A stretch of DNA of 13,136 bases from contig CAZNOS010000023.1 of the NCBI GenBank assembly GCA_964574775.1, positions 1 to 13,136 on the forward strand, written 5' to 3'. This DNA comes from CABMGO01 sp964574775. GTDB lineage: Archaea > Nanobdellota > Nanobdellia > Pacearchaeales > GW2011-AR1. Below, piece after piece: positions 1 through 6,595 of the stretch; position 1 is the first letter of the stretch; each line of letters opens with the position of its first letter. The notes beneath the pieces are model-generated. The model had not been told where the DNA came from. It did not search any database and worked only from the letters and a program-made list of their open reading frames with translations. Both the position numbers and the translations under genes were made by a program.

Positions 1-1035
1 GCAAACGAACTAGAAGGAAAAGTTTTCATGACAAGCGCTGCCTGCATGTCCGTTTTAGCGGATGGACTCAGCTGGGCAAATGCAAATCCACAGAGAATCA
101 CAAGAGACGCTGCAGATGCAAATAACATCGTTGTTCTATCTTGTCAGGTTACAGATTTAGCAACACTAAATGATTTTAGAACGCTAGAAAGATACCATGC
201 ACAATTCCCAGATAAAAAATATTTTGCAAGCGGATGTTTAGCCAAAAGAGAAGATATTATTCTCCCAGACTTTGTAGAAAGATTAGAAACACCGAGAGCC
301 AACTATCAATTTTTATCAGACCGGACATTGGTACATTTTGAAAAACCGTTTTGGGTGAAAGACTTCAAAGAAACCGATGGAGAAAAAGATCAAGGACATT
401 TATTTAGAAATATGTATCCGTTAAGAATTGGAAAAGGATGCCCAAACAAATGTACTTACTGCACTATAAAAATGACGAGAGGAGCGTTTGAAGAATTAGA
501 CACTGGCAAACTAGAAGAAGAATTCGTAACTTTCGATAACGTACTTTTAGTTGCAGACAATCCACTCGCTCATCAAATAAAAGAATGGTATGCCCTCGCA
601 AAAAAACACAATAAAGGATTTTCTATAAGAAACGTAGAACCAGGAACAACGGTTCAATGCAGAAACGAACTCTTGGATTTAGCTGACAGAGGATTGCTAA
701 AAACATTTCATTCACCAATTCAAAGTGCAGAACCATCTGTTTTAAAAGACATGAACAGAAACGTAGATGCGACGATGCAAACAATGCAAATTGCGGCACA
801 ACTTCAAAAAAAAGGAGTTTACATTGCCACGAATATAATCATAGATTACAAAAATTTCCCACAAGATTTCGCACCAGTCTACCAACTTTACGATTATGTA
901 AGTTGGAACCCACTTTGGGATAGAGTTTGGGATAGGCAAAAAGCCGAAGAAAGATTTGAAAAATATCTCGGAGCCGGAGCAGAAACAAATCCGACACTTA
1001 TGAAAATAAAGGAGCTAGAGATAAATGGAAGATAA
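1..1035 (+). CDS. Methylthiotransferase-like radical SAM protein, 5' end missing
   Basis: The frame is open from base 1. I do not take the first ATG (base 28) as the start, because the in-frame residues before it (GKVF) complete the first beta-strand that precedes the first conserved cysteine in this family. The MiaB/MtaB/RimO-type layout is clear. Three spaced cysteines of the N-terminal UPF0004 domain are present (SAACMS, LSCQVT, SGCLAKR), followed by a radical SAM CX3CX2C motif (CPNKCTYC, bases 439-462) and the downstream signature HSPIQSAEPSVLKDMNR. Known members use two 4Fe-4S clusters to put a methylthio group on tRNA or ribosomal protein S12. The protein ends right after the radical SAM domain, so the usual C-terminal TRAM RNA-binding domain is absent. 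The next gene overlaps its end by 11 bases, which places it in the NAD operon. Family is confident; substrate is unknown. Confidence 0.85.
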   Translation, partial: ANELEGKVFMTSAACMSVLADGLSWANANPQRITRDAADANNIVVLSCQVTDLATLNDFRTLERYHAQFPDKKYFASGCLAKREDIILPDFVERLETPRANYQFLSDRTLVHFEKPFWVKDFKETDGEKDQGHLFRNMYPLRIGKGCPNKCTYCTIKMTRGAFEELDTGKLEEEFVTFDNVLLVADNPLAHQIKEWYALAKKHNKGFSIRNVEPGTTVQCRNELLDLADRGLLKTFHSPIQSAEPSVLKDMNRNVDATMQTMQIAAQLQKKGVYIATNIIIDYKNFPQDFAPVYQLYDYVSWNPLWDRVWDRQKAEERFEKYLGAGAETNPTLMKIKELEINGR

Positions 1036-1546
1036 AAAAATAATAATACTAAAAAGAAAGCAATCTGGACTAAATGGTCAGATGCGTATACTTGGAAGGA
1101 ATCCACAAGTTTATGATTTCAGAAATACCAAAGATTTACAGAGCCTAAATTTTTCTGACTATTCTCCTGACATCTGGTTTATCGAAGGAACAAATCACAA
1201 CTATCCTTTTTTAGAAACATCAGAAAAACCAGCAATAGTTTCAGCATATTTTGCACATCATTTTAAATATTCCTGCATGGGAGAATCAAGCTCTGACCCG
1301 CAATATGTTGCATTCAGATCTAACATGGATAATGTTGATAAAATTGCAGAGATAATAGCAGATAAGGGTGGAGAAAAAATCGCCATAGGCCTAGCAGTCA
1401 ATCCAAGAAAAACAATAGAATTCGCCGTTGAGAGTAGAACCGCGAGTTTAGAACAAAAAGTTAGAGAACTAATGGCTTTGCCAAAAAAAGAACAAGAAAA
1501 AGAAATTAGAAGTTTACTCAACTACAGAATTGGAGGTCAATCATGA
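1025..1546 (+). CDS. Hypothetical protein in NAD salvage operon
   Basis: This 173-residue soluble protein matches no family I recognise. The start at base 1025 is supported by AAAGGAG at 1008-1014, ten bases upstream, and by an 11-base overlap with the previous gene. The N-terminal half has alternating strands and loops rich in aromatic residues (PDIWFIEG, SAYFAHHF). The middle (YSCMGESSSDPQY) holds the only cysteine and a cluster of serines. The last 40 residues (about 130-170) are charged and probably helical (LMALPKKEQEKEIRSLL). There is no signal peptide or membrane segment. It sits between a radical SAM enzyme and a nucleoside-deoxyribosyltransferase-like protein and overlaps the latter by ATGA, so the three are probably translated together. 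A partner or substrate-handling role for one of them is only an inference. Confidence 0.8.
   Translation: MEDKKIIILKRKQSGLNGQMRILGRNPQVYDFRNTKDLQSLNFSDYSPDIWFIEGTNHNYPFLETSEKPAIVSAYFAHHFKYSCMGESSSDPQYVAFRSNMDNVDKIAEIIADKGGEKIAIGLAVNPRKTIEFAVESRTASLEQKVRELMALPKKEQEKEIRSLLNYRIGGQS
1532..1537 (+). promoter_or_regulatory. Strong Shine-Dalgarno site (GGAGGT)
   Basis: GGAGGT lies five bases before the ATG at 1543 and inside the end of the preceding gene. It is the strongest ribosome-binding site in the operon and fixes this start. GGAG cores also precede the starts at 1025 (1011-1014), 1992 (1982-1985) and 2897 (2885-2888). Confidence 0.75.
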
Positions 1547-1995
1547 AATACATAGAATGCCCAGCAATATATGAACCAGACAAAAAAGAACAATCGATTT
1601 TTCTAGCTGGAGGAATAAGTAACTGCGCTGACTGGCAAACTACACTAGTTAATCTACTTAGAGATACAAACTTAACATTATTAAATCCGAGAAGAAAAAA
1701 CTTTGCGCTAAATGATTTAGAAATGGAAAAACAACAAATAGAATGGGAATATGAACACTTAGTAAAAGCCACAGCCACATCATTCTGGTTCCCGAAAGAA
1801 ACACTATGTCCAATTACTTTATATGAACTAGGAAAACAAAGCGTCGGAAATAAACCACTTTTCATAGGCGTACACCCAGAATATTCAAGAAAGAGAGATA
1901 TCAACATTCAAACAAAACTTATAAAACCAGAAATAGTCATCGCAAAAAGTCTAGATGAACTAGCTAAACAAATTAAACTTTGGAGTAAAAAATGA
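1543..1995 (+). CDS. Nucleoside 2-deoxyribosyltransferase-like protein
   Basis: This 150-residue protein has the layout of the nucleoside 2-deoxyribosyltransferase-like family: SIFLAGGIS at about 18-26, a conserved Trp-Gln (W31), LLNPRR at 46-51, QIEWEYEHL at 65-73, SFWFP at 80-84, and ITLYELG at 91-97, where E95 is the expected catalytic glutamate. The family cleaves or exchanges the N-glycosidic bond of nucleosides or nucleotides through a glycosyl-enzyme intermediate. A strong GGAGGT at 1532-1537 supports the start, which overlaps the previous gene by ATGA; its own end overlaps nadE the same way. In this operon a nicotinamide nucleoside or nucleotide substrate is plausible, but the sequence does not prove it. 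A general nucleotide salvage role is the alternative. Confidence 0.75.
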   Translation: MKYIECPAIYEPDKKEQSIFLAGGISNCADWQTTLVNLLRDTNLTLLNPRRKNFALNDLEMEKQQIEWEYEHLVKATATSFWFPKETLCPITLYELGKQSVGNKPLFIGVHPEYSRKRDINIQTKLIKPEIVIAKSLDELAKQIKLWSKK

Positions 1996-2897
1996 AAAAG
2001 ATAAAATTAGCAACAATGAATCCAGAATTAGTCACAAGAGAAATCGGAGATTTTTTAATAAAAGAAATAACGGAAGAAGGAAAAATCGGAGGAGTTCTTG
2101 GATTAAGCGGAGGGGTTGACTCGACGTGCACAGCCGCACTAGCAAAAATAGCTTTTGATAGATATAATCTAGCAAATCCAGAAAAACCACAACTCGAATT
2201 AGTTGGATATTTACTTCCTTCCAAATTAAATTTAAAAGAAGATGAAGACGATGGAAGAAAAGTTGCAGAAAGACTTGGAATAAGATATCAACTAATTAAC
2301 ATCGAACCGCTTGTAGAAGCAAAAACTCGAACGCAACCAGACGTAATGGCGATTCAATTCCATAAAGGAAATCAAATTTCAGAAATTAGAGCTGGAGTCT
2401 TACACGGACAAGCCGCTCTCGAAAATAAAATCGTACTTGGAACCGGAAACAGAGACGAAGATTTTGGTGTTGGATATTATACTCTATTTGGCGACGGAGC
2501 GGTAAGGGTTTCTCCAAACGGAATGCTTCCAAAAAGATTAGTCAGAGAACTGGCTAAGTATCATGGTTTTGGAGATTTGGCTTATAGAGTTTCATCCCCA
2601 GGACTCGAACCAGGGCAAACTGCATTCAAAGATTTGGGATATAAATACGAAGTAGTTGTTGAACTATATGGAAACGGATTAGAACAAGGATTTTCAAGAG
2701 AAGAACTTTTAACACACCCGCAAATAATTGCAGAAGCTAGAAAAAATATTCTTGAATACGAACAATCATTTAATTGTAGAAAATTTAATTCTGAATTTGA
2801 TTTAATTAAAGACATCGAAAGAAGAAACAGAATTGCCATCGGCAAAGCAAGAGTTATATCACCGCCAATAGCTAAAATAACATTGGAGTACGAATAA
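1992..2897 (+). CDS. nadE: NAD synthetase, ammonia-dependent (NadE)
   Basis: NadE amidates nicotinate adenine dinucleotide to NAD using ATP and ammonia, in the cytoplasm. The ATP-pyrophosphatase P-loop is SGGVDST at residues 39-45. The second substrate-binding block is present as GTGNRDED (150-157), followed by GYYTLFGDGAVRVSP (161-175) and a GLEPGQT segment near 204. There is no N-terminal glutaminase domain, so free ammonia should be the nitrogen donor. At 301 residues it is slightly longer than typical ammonia-dependent enzymes because of a C-terminal helical tail. The usual GTxNxSE motif reads GTGNRDE here, a Ser-to-Asp change next to the substrate site. GGAG at 1982-1985 and an ATGA overlap with the previous gene support the start. 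The product of NadD, three genes downstream of pnuC, would be its substrate. Confidence 0.93.
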   Translation: MKKIKLATMNPELVTREIGDFLIKEITEEGKIGGVLGLSGGVDSTCTAALAKIAFDRYNLANPEKPQLELVGYLLPSKLNLKEDEDDGRKVAERLGIRYQLINIEPLVEAKTRTQPDVMAIQFHKGNQISEIRAGVLHGQAALENKIVLGTGNRDEDFGVGYYTLFGDGAVRVSPNGMLPKRLVRELAKYHGFGDLAYRVSSPGLEPGQTAFKDLGYKYEVVVELYGNGLEQGFSREELLTHPQIIAEARKNILEYEQSFNCRKFNSEFDLIKDIERRNRIAIGKARVISPPIAKITLEYE

Positions 2898-3325
2898 TGA
2901 CAAAAACATACAAAAATCCCGCAGCGACGGCAACGATCATATTTGAAAGAGACGGAAAACTAGCACTCGTTAGAAGAAAACACAAACCATATCGCGGAAT
3001 GTTAGCCTTTCCAGGAGGTTTTCTTAATTGCGAACAAGAAACACTTGAAAGAACCGCACAAAGAGAATCCGGAGAAGAAATGCATCTTAGGGTTAGACAA
3101 AAAGACCTATACTTATTATGTGTTAATTCGTCTCCAAAAAGAGATCCAAGGGGACACGTAATCGACCATGTTTATGTTGCAAAAGAATTCACCGGAAGGG
3201 GAAGAGCGGACGACGACGCAGAAGAGCTATTGTGGATTCCAATTCGTGAAGTTCCAAGACTAGCTTTCGATCACTATAAAGATTTTAAAATGTACTTAGA
3301 ATGGAGAAAAACATATGGAAAATAA
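2897..3325 (+). CDS. Nudix hydrolase, ADP-ribose pyrophosphatase-like
   Basis: This 142-residue single-domain Nudix protein starts with the TAATG junction that ends nadE (1-base overlap) and has GGAG at 2885-2888. The Nudix box spans about residues 40-64 (GGFLNCEQ through RESGEEMHL). The REx2EE core is intact, so metal binding and hydrolysis look possible. The box is imperfect: there is one extra residue between the glycines and the first glutamate, and the final conserved glycine is histidine. The segment SPKRDPRGHVIDHVY is typical of the ADP-ribose/NUDT-like subgroup that cleaves nucleoside-diphosphate-linked compounds. In this operon it could recycle ADP-ribose or clear damaged dinucleotides, but the substrate is not determined by sequence. 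It resembles the Nudix domain of the gene at 9273-9950 but lacks the winged-helix domain. Confidence 0.88.
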   Translation: MTKTYKNPAATATIIFERDGKLALVRRKHKPYRGMLAFPGGFLNCEQETLERTAQRESGEEMHLRVRQKDLYLLCVNSSPKRDPRGHVIDHVYVAKEFTGRGRADDDAEELLWIPIREVPRLAFDHYKDFKMYLEWRKTYGK

Positions 3326-3326
3326 A

Positions 3327-3380
3327 ATGAAAGATTTAATAAAGCAAAATAATGAATCACAGGAGATGAAAAATGACTAA
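3327..3380 (+). CDS. Possible 17-residue leader/coupling ORF before pnuC
   Basis: This tiny frame (MKDLIKQNNESQEMKND) fills the only real gap in the operon, starts two bases after the Nudix stop and ends eight bases inside pnuC. Its coding region contains the pnuC Shine-Dalgarno site. It may carry ribosomes into pnuC (translational coupling) or be chance. No conserved feature is visible and I give it low weight. Confidence 0.2.
   Translation: MKDLIKQNNESQEMKND
3361..3366 (+). promoter_or_regulatory. Shine-Dalgarno site of pnuC (AGGAGA)
   Basis: AGGAGA ends seven bases before the ATG at 3373. It is the best-placed ribosome-binding site in the 47-base gap and selects this ATG over the ATG at 3327. 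Confidence 0.7.
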
Positions 3381-4056
3381 ATATTTTAAAGATTGGAATT
3401 TATTTGAAAAAATCTGGCTTTTTGCATTTACAGCTATAAACATTTATTTATTTTTTGCATGGCACGACACGTGGATTGGACTAACTGCTTCGTTAACTGG
3501 AATGCTCTGTGTAGTTCTAACAGCTAAGGGTAAAATGTCTAGTTTCTATTGGGGACTAATAAACATCCTCGCTTATTCGTATGTGGCATATCAAAGTGCA
3601 TATTATGGAGATGTAATGCTAAACATGCTTTATTTCCTACCGATGACATTCGTTGGAATTTACTATTGGAAAAAAAATCTAAGTAAAGAAAATGAAACCG
3701 TCATTACACGAAGATTAGGCTGGAAAAATAAAATATCCTGGTTTGCAATTTCATTAGTAGCGATATTCATTTATGGACTATTATTAAAATGGATGGGTGG
3801 AACATTACCATTTGTAGATTCGCTTACAACAATCTTTTCGATAGTTGCAACAATAATGTTGAATAAAAGACTGACAGACCAGTGGATTTATTGGATAATG
3901 GTTGATGTATTTTCTATAATTATGTGGGCTTATATATTCATGAGAGACGGAAATCAAGTCAGTATGCTAGTTATGTGGTCTGCATTCTTGGTTAATGCAA
4001 TCTACGGTTATTATAACTGGAGAAAACTCGAGAGTAAAAACCATGGAAAAAAGTAA
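3373..4056 (+). CDS. pnuC: Nicotinamide riboside transporter PnuC
   Basis: PnuC proteins carry nicotinamide riboside across the membrane by facilitated diffusion, and uptake is made effective by phosphorylation inside the cell. The 227 residues contain seven or so hydrophobic helices, at about 14-30, 35-52, 57-75, 83-98, 120-140, 150-165 and 170-190, with a further segment near 196-212. Family-typical features are GMLCVVLTAKGK in the second helix, the YWGLINILAYSYVAY helix, YYGDVMLNMLYFLPM, and QWIYWIMVDVFSI near the C-terminus. AGGAGA at 3361-3366 supports the start. Its last 14 bases overlap the start of nadR, whose kinase domain is the expected trapping enzyme, so transporter and kinase are translationally linked. 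Substrate is inferred from family and neighbour; other PnuX members carry riboflavin or thiamine. Confidence 0.92.
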   Translation: MTKYFKDWNLFEKIWLFAFTAINIYLFFAWHDTWIGLTASLTGMLCVVLTAKGKMSSFYWGLINILAYSYVAYQSAYYGDVMLNMLYFLPMTFVGIYYWKKNLSKENETVITRRLGWKNKISWFAISLVAIFIYGLLLKWMGGTLPFVDSLTTIFSIVATIMLNKRLTDQWIYWIMVDVFSIIMWAYIFMRDGNQVSMLVMWSAFLVNAIYGYYNWRKLESKNHGKK

Positions 4057-5080
4057 AACAGTTGGATTCATAGGCGGAAAGTTTTTACCATTTCATCTAG
4101 GACATGTATATGTTATTTTGGCAGCATCTAATTTAGTTGATGAACTTTACGTTGTACTTTCATCTTCTAAAAACAGGGATAAAGAATTGTGTGATAGAGA
4201 CGGAATAAAATATATCCCCGCAGAAGTTAGATTATCTTGGATTGGAGAGTTTATTAGTGACTTGGAAAACATAAAATTAATTCACATTGAAGATGATCAC
4301 TGGGATGCGGATTACGACTGGGAAGAAGGCGCAAATAAAATTAAAGAAGCAATAGGAAAACCAATTGATTATGTATTCAGCTCAGAAACAAGCTATAATG
4401 ATTTTTTTAATAAATACTATCCCAATTCAAAGCATGTTGTAGTAGATGACAAAAGAAAAACGGTTACAATTTCCGCAACTGAATTAAGAAAAAATCTTTA
4501 TGACCATTGGGACAAGTTACCAAACTGTGCCCGGGCTTATTTTACAAAGAAAATAGCAATTATCGGAACTGAAAGCTGCGGCAAAACAACTCTTGCAAAA
4601 AAACTAGCCAAATTTTATAACACAAAATATTTTCACGAAATTGGCCGGGATTTCTCTGAGAAATATTCAAATCAACTCACTGACGAAATGTTTAATTTCA
4701 TCGCTATGGAACATATTATACTACAAAGAAAAAAAGCAGAAGAAGCCAATAAAATATTATTAGTCGATAGTGATGCTGTTGTAATGCAATACTATCTTGA
4801 CATGTACTTTAATGGTAAAAAATCAAGTCTAATTGACGAAATAATAAAATTACAGGATTATGATTTAATTCTTTATTTAGAGCCAGATGTAAAATGGGTA
4901 GATGATGGATTAAGATTTTCTGGTGCAGACGAAGAACGAAAAAAGAATAATGAAAAACTGAAGCAGATGTACGCAGAAAGGGGAATAAAATTCGTAACTA
5001 TAAACGGAGACTATTCGGAAAGATTCAATAAATCCAGAGAATTAATTGACAATCTATTCGTTAATACAAAACTAAAATGA
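4043..5080 (+). CDS. nadR: Bifunctional NMN adenylyltransferase / ribosylnicotinamide kinase (NadR-like)
   Basis: I place the start at 4043 rather than the upstream in-frame ATG at 3995: the shorter 345-residue form begins directly before the first nucleotidyltransferase strand, and the 16 extra residues would lie wholly within pnuC. The N-terminal domain (1-165) has the motif GGKFLPFHLGH (11-21) and ISATELR (143-149), typical of NMN adenylyltransferases. The C-terminal domain (170-345) is a P-loop kinase with Walker A GTESCGKTT (175-183), the LLVDSDAVV strand, and PDVKWVDDGLRFSG, which is characteristic of NadR kinases. The kinase makes NMN from nicotinamide riboside and the first domain converts NMN to NAD. 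Unlike E. coli NadR there is no N-terminal HTH, so it is an enzyme only, as in Haemophilus. It overlaps pnuC by 14 bases and nadK by ATGA. Confidence 0.93.
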   Translation: MEKSKTVGFIGGKFLPFHLGHVYVILAASNLVDELYVVLSSSKNRDKELCDRDGIKYIPAEVRLSWIGEFISDLENIKLIHIEDDHWDADYDWEEGANKIKEAIGKPIDYVFSSETSYNDFFNKYYPNSKHVVVDDKRKTVTISATELRKNLYDHWDKLPNCARAYFTKKIAIIGTESCGKTTLAKKLAKFYNTKYFHEIGRDFSEKYSNQLTDEMFNFIAMEHIILQRKKAEEANKILLVDSDAVVMQYYLDMYFNGKKSSLIDEIIKLQDYDLILYLEPDVKWVDDGLRFSGADEERKKNNEKLKQMYAERGIKFVTINGDYSERFNKSRELIDNLFVNTKLK

Positions 5081-5859
5081 TAAAAAAAATACTAGTTATT
5101 TACAGTAATAAAATATCTAAAACGCACCTAGATACCATAGAATCTGTAAAAAAAATTTTAGAAGAAGAAAAATGCGATTTCGCTTTTATTGATGCAGAAA
5201 ATATCGATGAAAAAGCACTAGAAAATTACGACTTAATTATTACGCTCGGCGGAGACGGAACTTTCGTTAAAGCATCGAACTACATAAAAAATCAACTTAT
5301 CTTAGGCATAAACTCCGACCCACAAACAAGCGAAGGCGCCCTCAAGAGTATCTTTTCTCATGATATCGAAAAACTTAGAGATGTATTACATGGAAATTAT
5401 AATATAATCGAAAGACACAGAGCTGAAGTTTTTTTAAACGGAAAAAAACTAAATGAAATTGTATTGGCTGTAGTTTTTGTTGGAGCAGCTTCACAATTTC
5501 ACTCATCTAGACACATAATAAAACATAACGGGAAAGAAGAAGAGCAAAGAAGCTCTGGAGTTTTAATAAGCACTGGAAGCGGTTCAACTGGATGGTTCAA
5601 ATCTGCAGGCGGTAACGTATTTCATCACGGTGAAAAAAATATCAAATTTATAGTTAGGGAACCCTATCATGGAAATAGATTATACAAACCAACAATACTT
5701 TCTGGAGATATTTTGCAAGACGACAAAATAGAAGTAATATGCAAAAGAGATTTTGGAAGTGTCTTAGCCGCAGACGATATCGTATATCAATTAAAAAAAG
5801 ATGACAAAATAGAAGTAAAAAACTCAGATCAACCACTTAGGGTTATTGTACTAAAATGA
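5077..5859 (+). CDS. nadK: NAD kinase, NADK2-like variant
   Basis: This enzyme phosphorylates NAD to NADP. The diagnostic GGDGT loop is at residues 58-62 after a Rossmann-like strand (YDLIITLGGDGT). The second conserved block is SSGVLISTGSGSTGW (159-173), the counterpart of the usual DGxxVSTPTGSTAY, followed by the SAGG turn. Two segments depart from standard bacterial and archaeal NAD kinases: GINSDPQTSEGAL (77-89) in place of GINxGxLGFL, and EEQRSSG before the glycine-rich loop. From memory, both resemble the mitochondrial NADK2 group (VNTDPERSEG and KQKSSG). Length (260) is short but normal for a minimal kinase. It overlaps nadR and nadD by ATGA on both sides and has no clear Shine-Dalgarno, so translation is probably coupled. 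Function is confident; subgroup is tentative. Confidence 0.88.
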   Translation: MIKKILVIYSNKISKTHLDTIESVKKILEEEKCDFAFIDAENIDEKALENYDLIITLGGDGTFVKASNYIKNQLILGINSDPQTSEGALKSIFSHDIEKLRDVLHGNYNIIERHRAEVFLNGKKLNEIVLAVVFVGAASQFHSSRHIIKHNGKEEEQRSSGVLISTGSGSTGWFKSAGGNVFHHGEKNIKFIVREPYHGNRLYKPTILSGDILQDDKIEVICKRDFGSVLAADDIVYQLKKDDKIEVKNSDQPLRVIVLK

Positions 5860-6413
5860 AAATCGCTATTTTTGGAGGAAGTTTTAATCCTGTACATAAT
5901 GGCCATTTGCAGGTTGCAGAAGTAATTTTAAAAAAGAACATAGTTGATGAGGTTTGGTTTATTCCTTGTGGCAACCATGCGTTTGATAAAAACCTGATTG
6001 AGGGTCAAAAAAGGTGGGAAATGCTCAATCTTGCGACTAATGGAAATCCTCGGATGAAAGTTCTTGATTTGGAGATTAAATCAAAAGAGAAGAGTTACAG
6101 TGCGAAGACTATAAGGGTTTTGAAAGAGGAGTTTCCATTTGACTTCTTTTTTATTATTGGTTCTGACAATTTAAAGGATTTGGAAAAGTGGAATAATTTC
6201 GAGTATTTAAGAGACAATGTAGAGTTTATTGTCGTTCATAGGCAGGGGTATGAAATCTCAAACAGCTGGGGAATTAAAATGAAACTCGTTGAGTTGATTA
6301 GTAATCTTTCTTCAACGCAGGTTAGAGATAATTTGAAAAATAAGAAGAGCATTTCGGGATTGGTGCCCAAGGAAGTAGGCGAGTATATTGTAAAAGGAGG
6401 GCTATACAAATAA
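5856..6413 (+). CDS. nadD: Nicotinate mononucleotide adenylyltransferase, bacterial type (NadD)
   Basis: NadD joins ATP and nicotinate mononucleotide to make the deamido-NAD that NadE amidates. The 185 residues are of normal length. Motifs are GGSFNPVHNGH (7-17), IGSDNLKDLEKW (101-112), FIVVHRQGY near 124-132, and LSSTQVR (151-157), ending in the typical VGEYIVKGGLY. This is the bacterial NadD pattern rather than the archaeal NMNAT pattern (GRFQPxHxGH), which suggests acquisition from a bacterium. Codon use shifts sharply at its first codon: AAG, GAG, AGG and TTG become common, whereas the upstream genes prefer AAA, GAA, AGA, CTA and ATA. It overlaps nadK by ATGA and is the last gene of the operon. 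Confidence 0.92.
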   Translation: MKIAIFGGSFNPVHNGHLQVAEVILKKNIVDEVWFIPCGNHAFDKNLIEGQKRWEMLNLATNGNPRMKVLDLEIKSKEKSYSAKTIRVLKEEFPFDFFFIIGSDNLKDLEKWNNFEYLRDNVEFIVVHRQGYEISNSWGIKMKLVELISNLSSTQVRDNLKNKKSISGLVPKEVGEYIVKGGLYK

Positions 6414-6595
6414 AATGGCTGGCAAGGTTATCGGATTATCTTTTCCGGAGACAATGTTGAATACTCTCTTGATTACTTTTCGTGACAGAGTGATTTTATA
6501 AAAAAGACTTTCGAGGCAAGGCCATAAACATTTGTTCCTGCTCAATATGGAAAAATAGGGGAAATATTTAAAAGGACATTATTACGTTTATTTTC
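6414..6595 (+). other. Intergenic region after the NAD operon
   Basis: These 182 bases hold one possible 28-residue frame (6415-6501, starting MAGKVIGLSFPET) directly after nadD. It has no recognisable domain and could be a remnant of a longer gene or chance. I see no strong T-rich terminator on the plus strand, only T4 runs near 6448, 6475 and 6493, so read-through toward the dehydrogenase gene is possible. The 3' part contains the promoter of that gene. Confidence 0.5.
6564..6573 (+). promoter_or_regulatory. TATA box of GAPDH gene
   Basis: ATATTTAAAA is centred about 27 bases before the ATG at 6596. It is preceded by a purine-rich stretch (AGGGGAA) that could serve as a BRE. Archaeal transcription starts about 25-27 bases past the TATA centre, so the mRNA should be leaderless or nearly so. 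No Shine-Dalgarno is present before this ATG. Confidence 0.7.

Noticed and set aside
1258..1907. Minus-strand frames opposite the second and third operon genes
   Set aside because: They are antisense shadows of well-supported coding regions and encode hydrophobic Ser/Phe-rich sequence typical of A-rich codons read backwards.
3995..4042. Upstream in-frame ATG that would extend the NadR-like protein by 16 residues
   Set aside because: The extension lies entirely inside pnuC, has no ribosome-binding site, and precedes a normal N-terminus at 4043 directly before the first nucleotidyltransferase strand.
1..6413. Reading the NAD gene set as an anti-phage or phage NAD-depletion/repair system
   Set aside because: No NADase-type effector (TIR, SIR2, SEFIR) or phage structural gene is present. 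The genes form an ordinary import and salvage route, so a metabolic role is simpler.
6415..6501. 28-codon frame right after nadD
   Set aside because: No ribosome-binding site spacing, no motif, and very short. Mentioned only as intergenic content.
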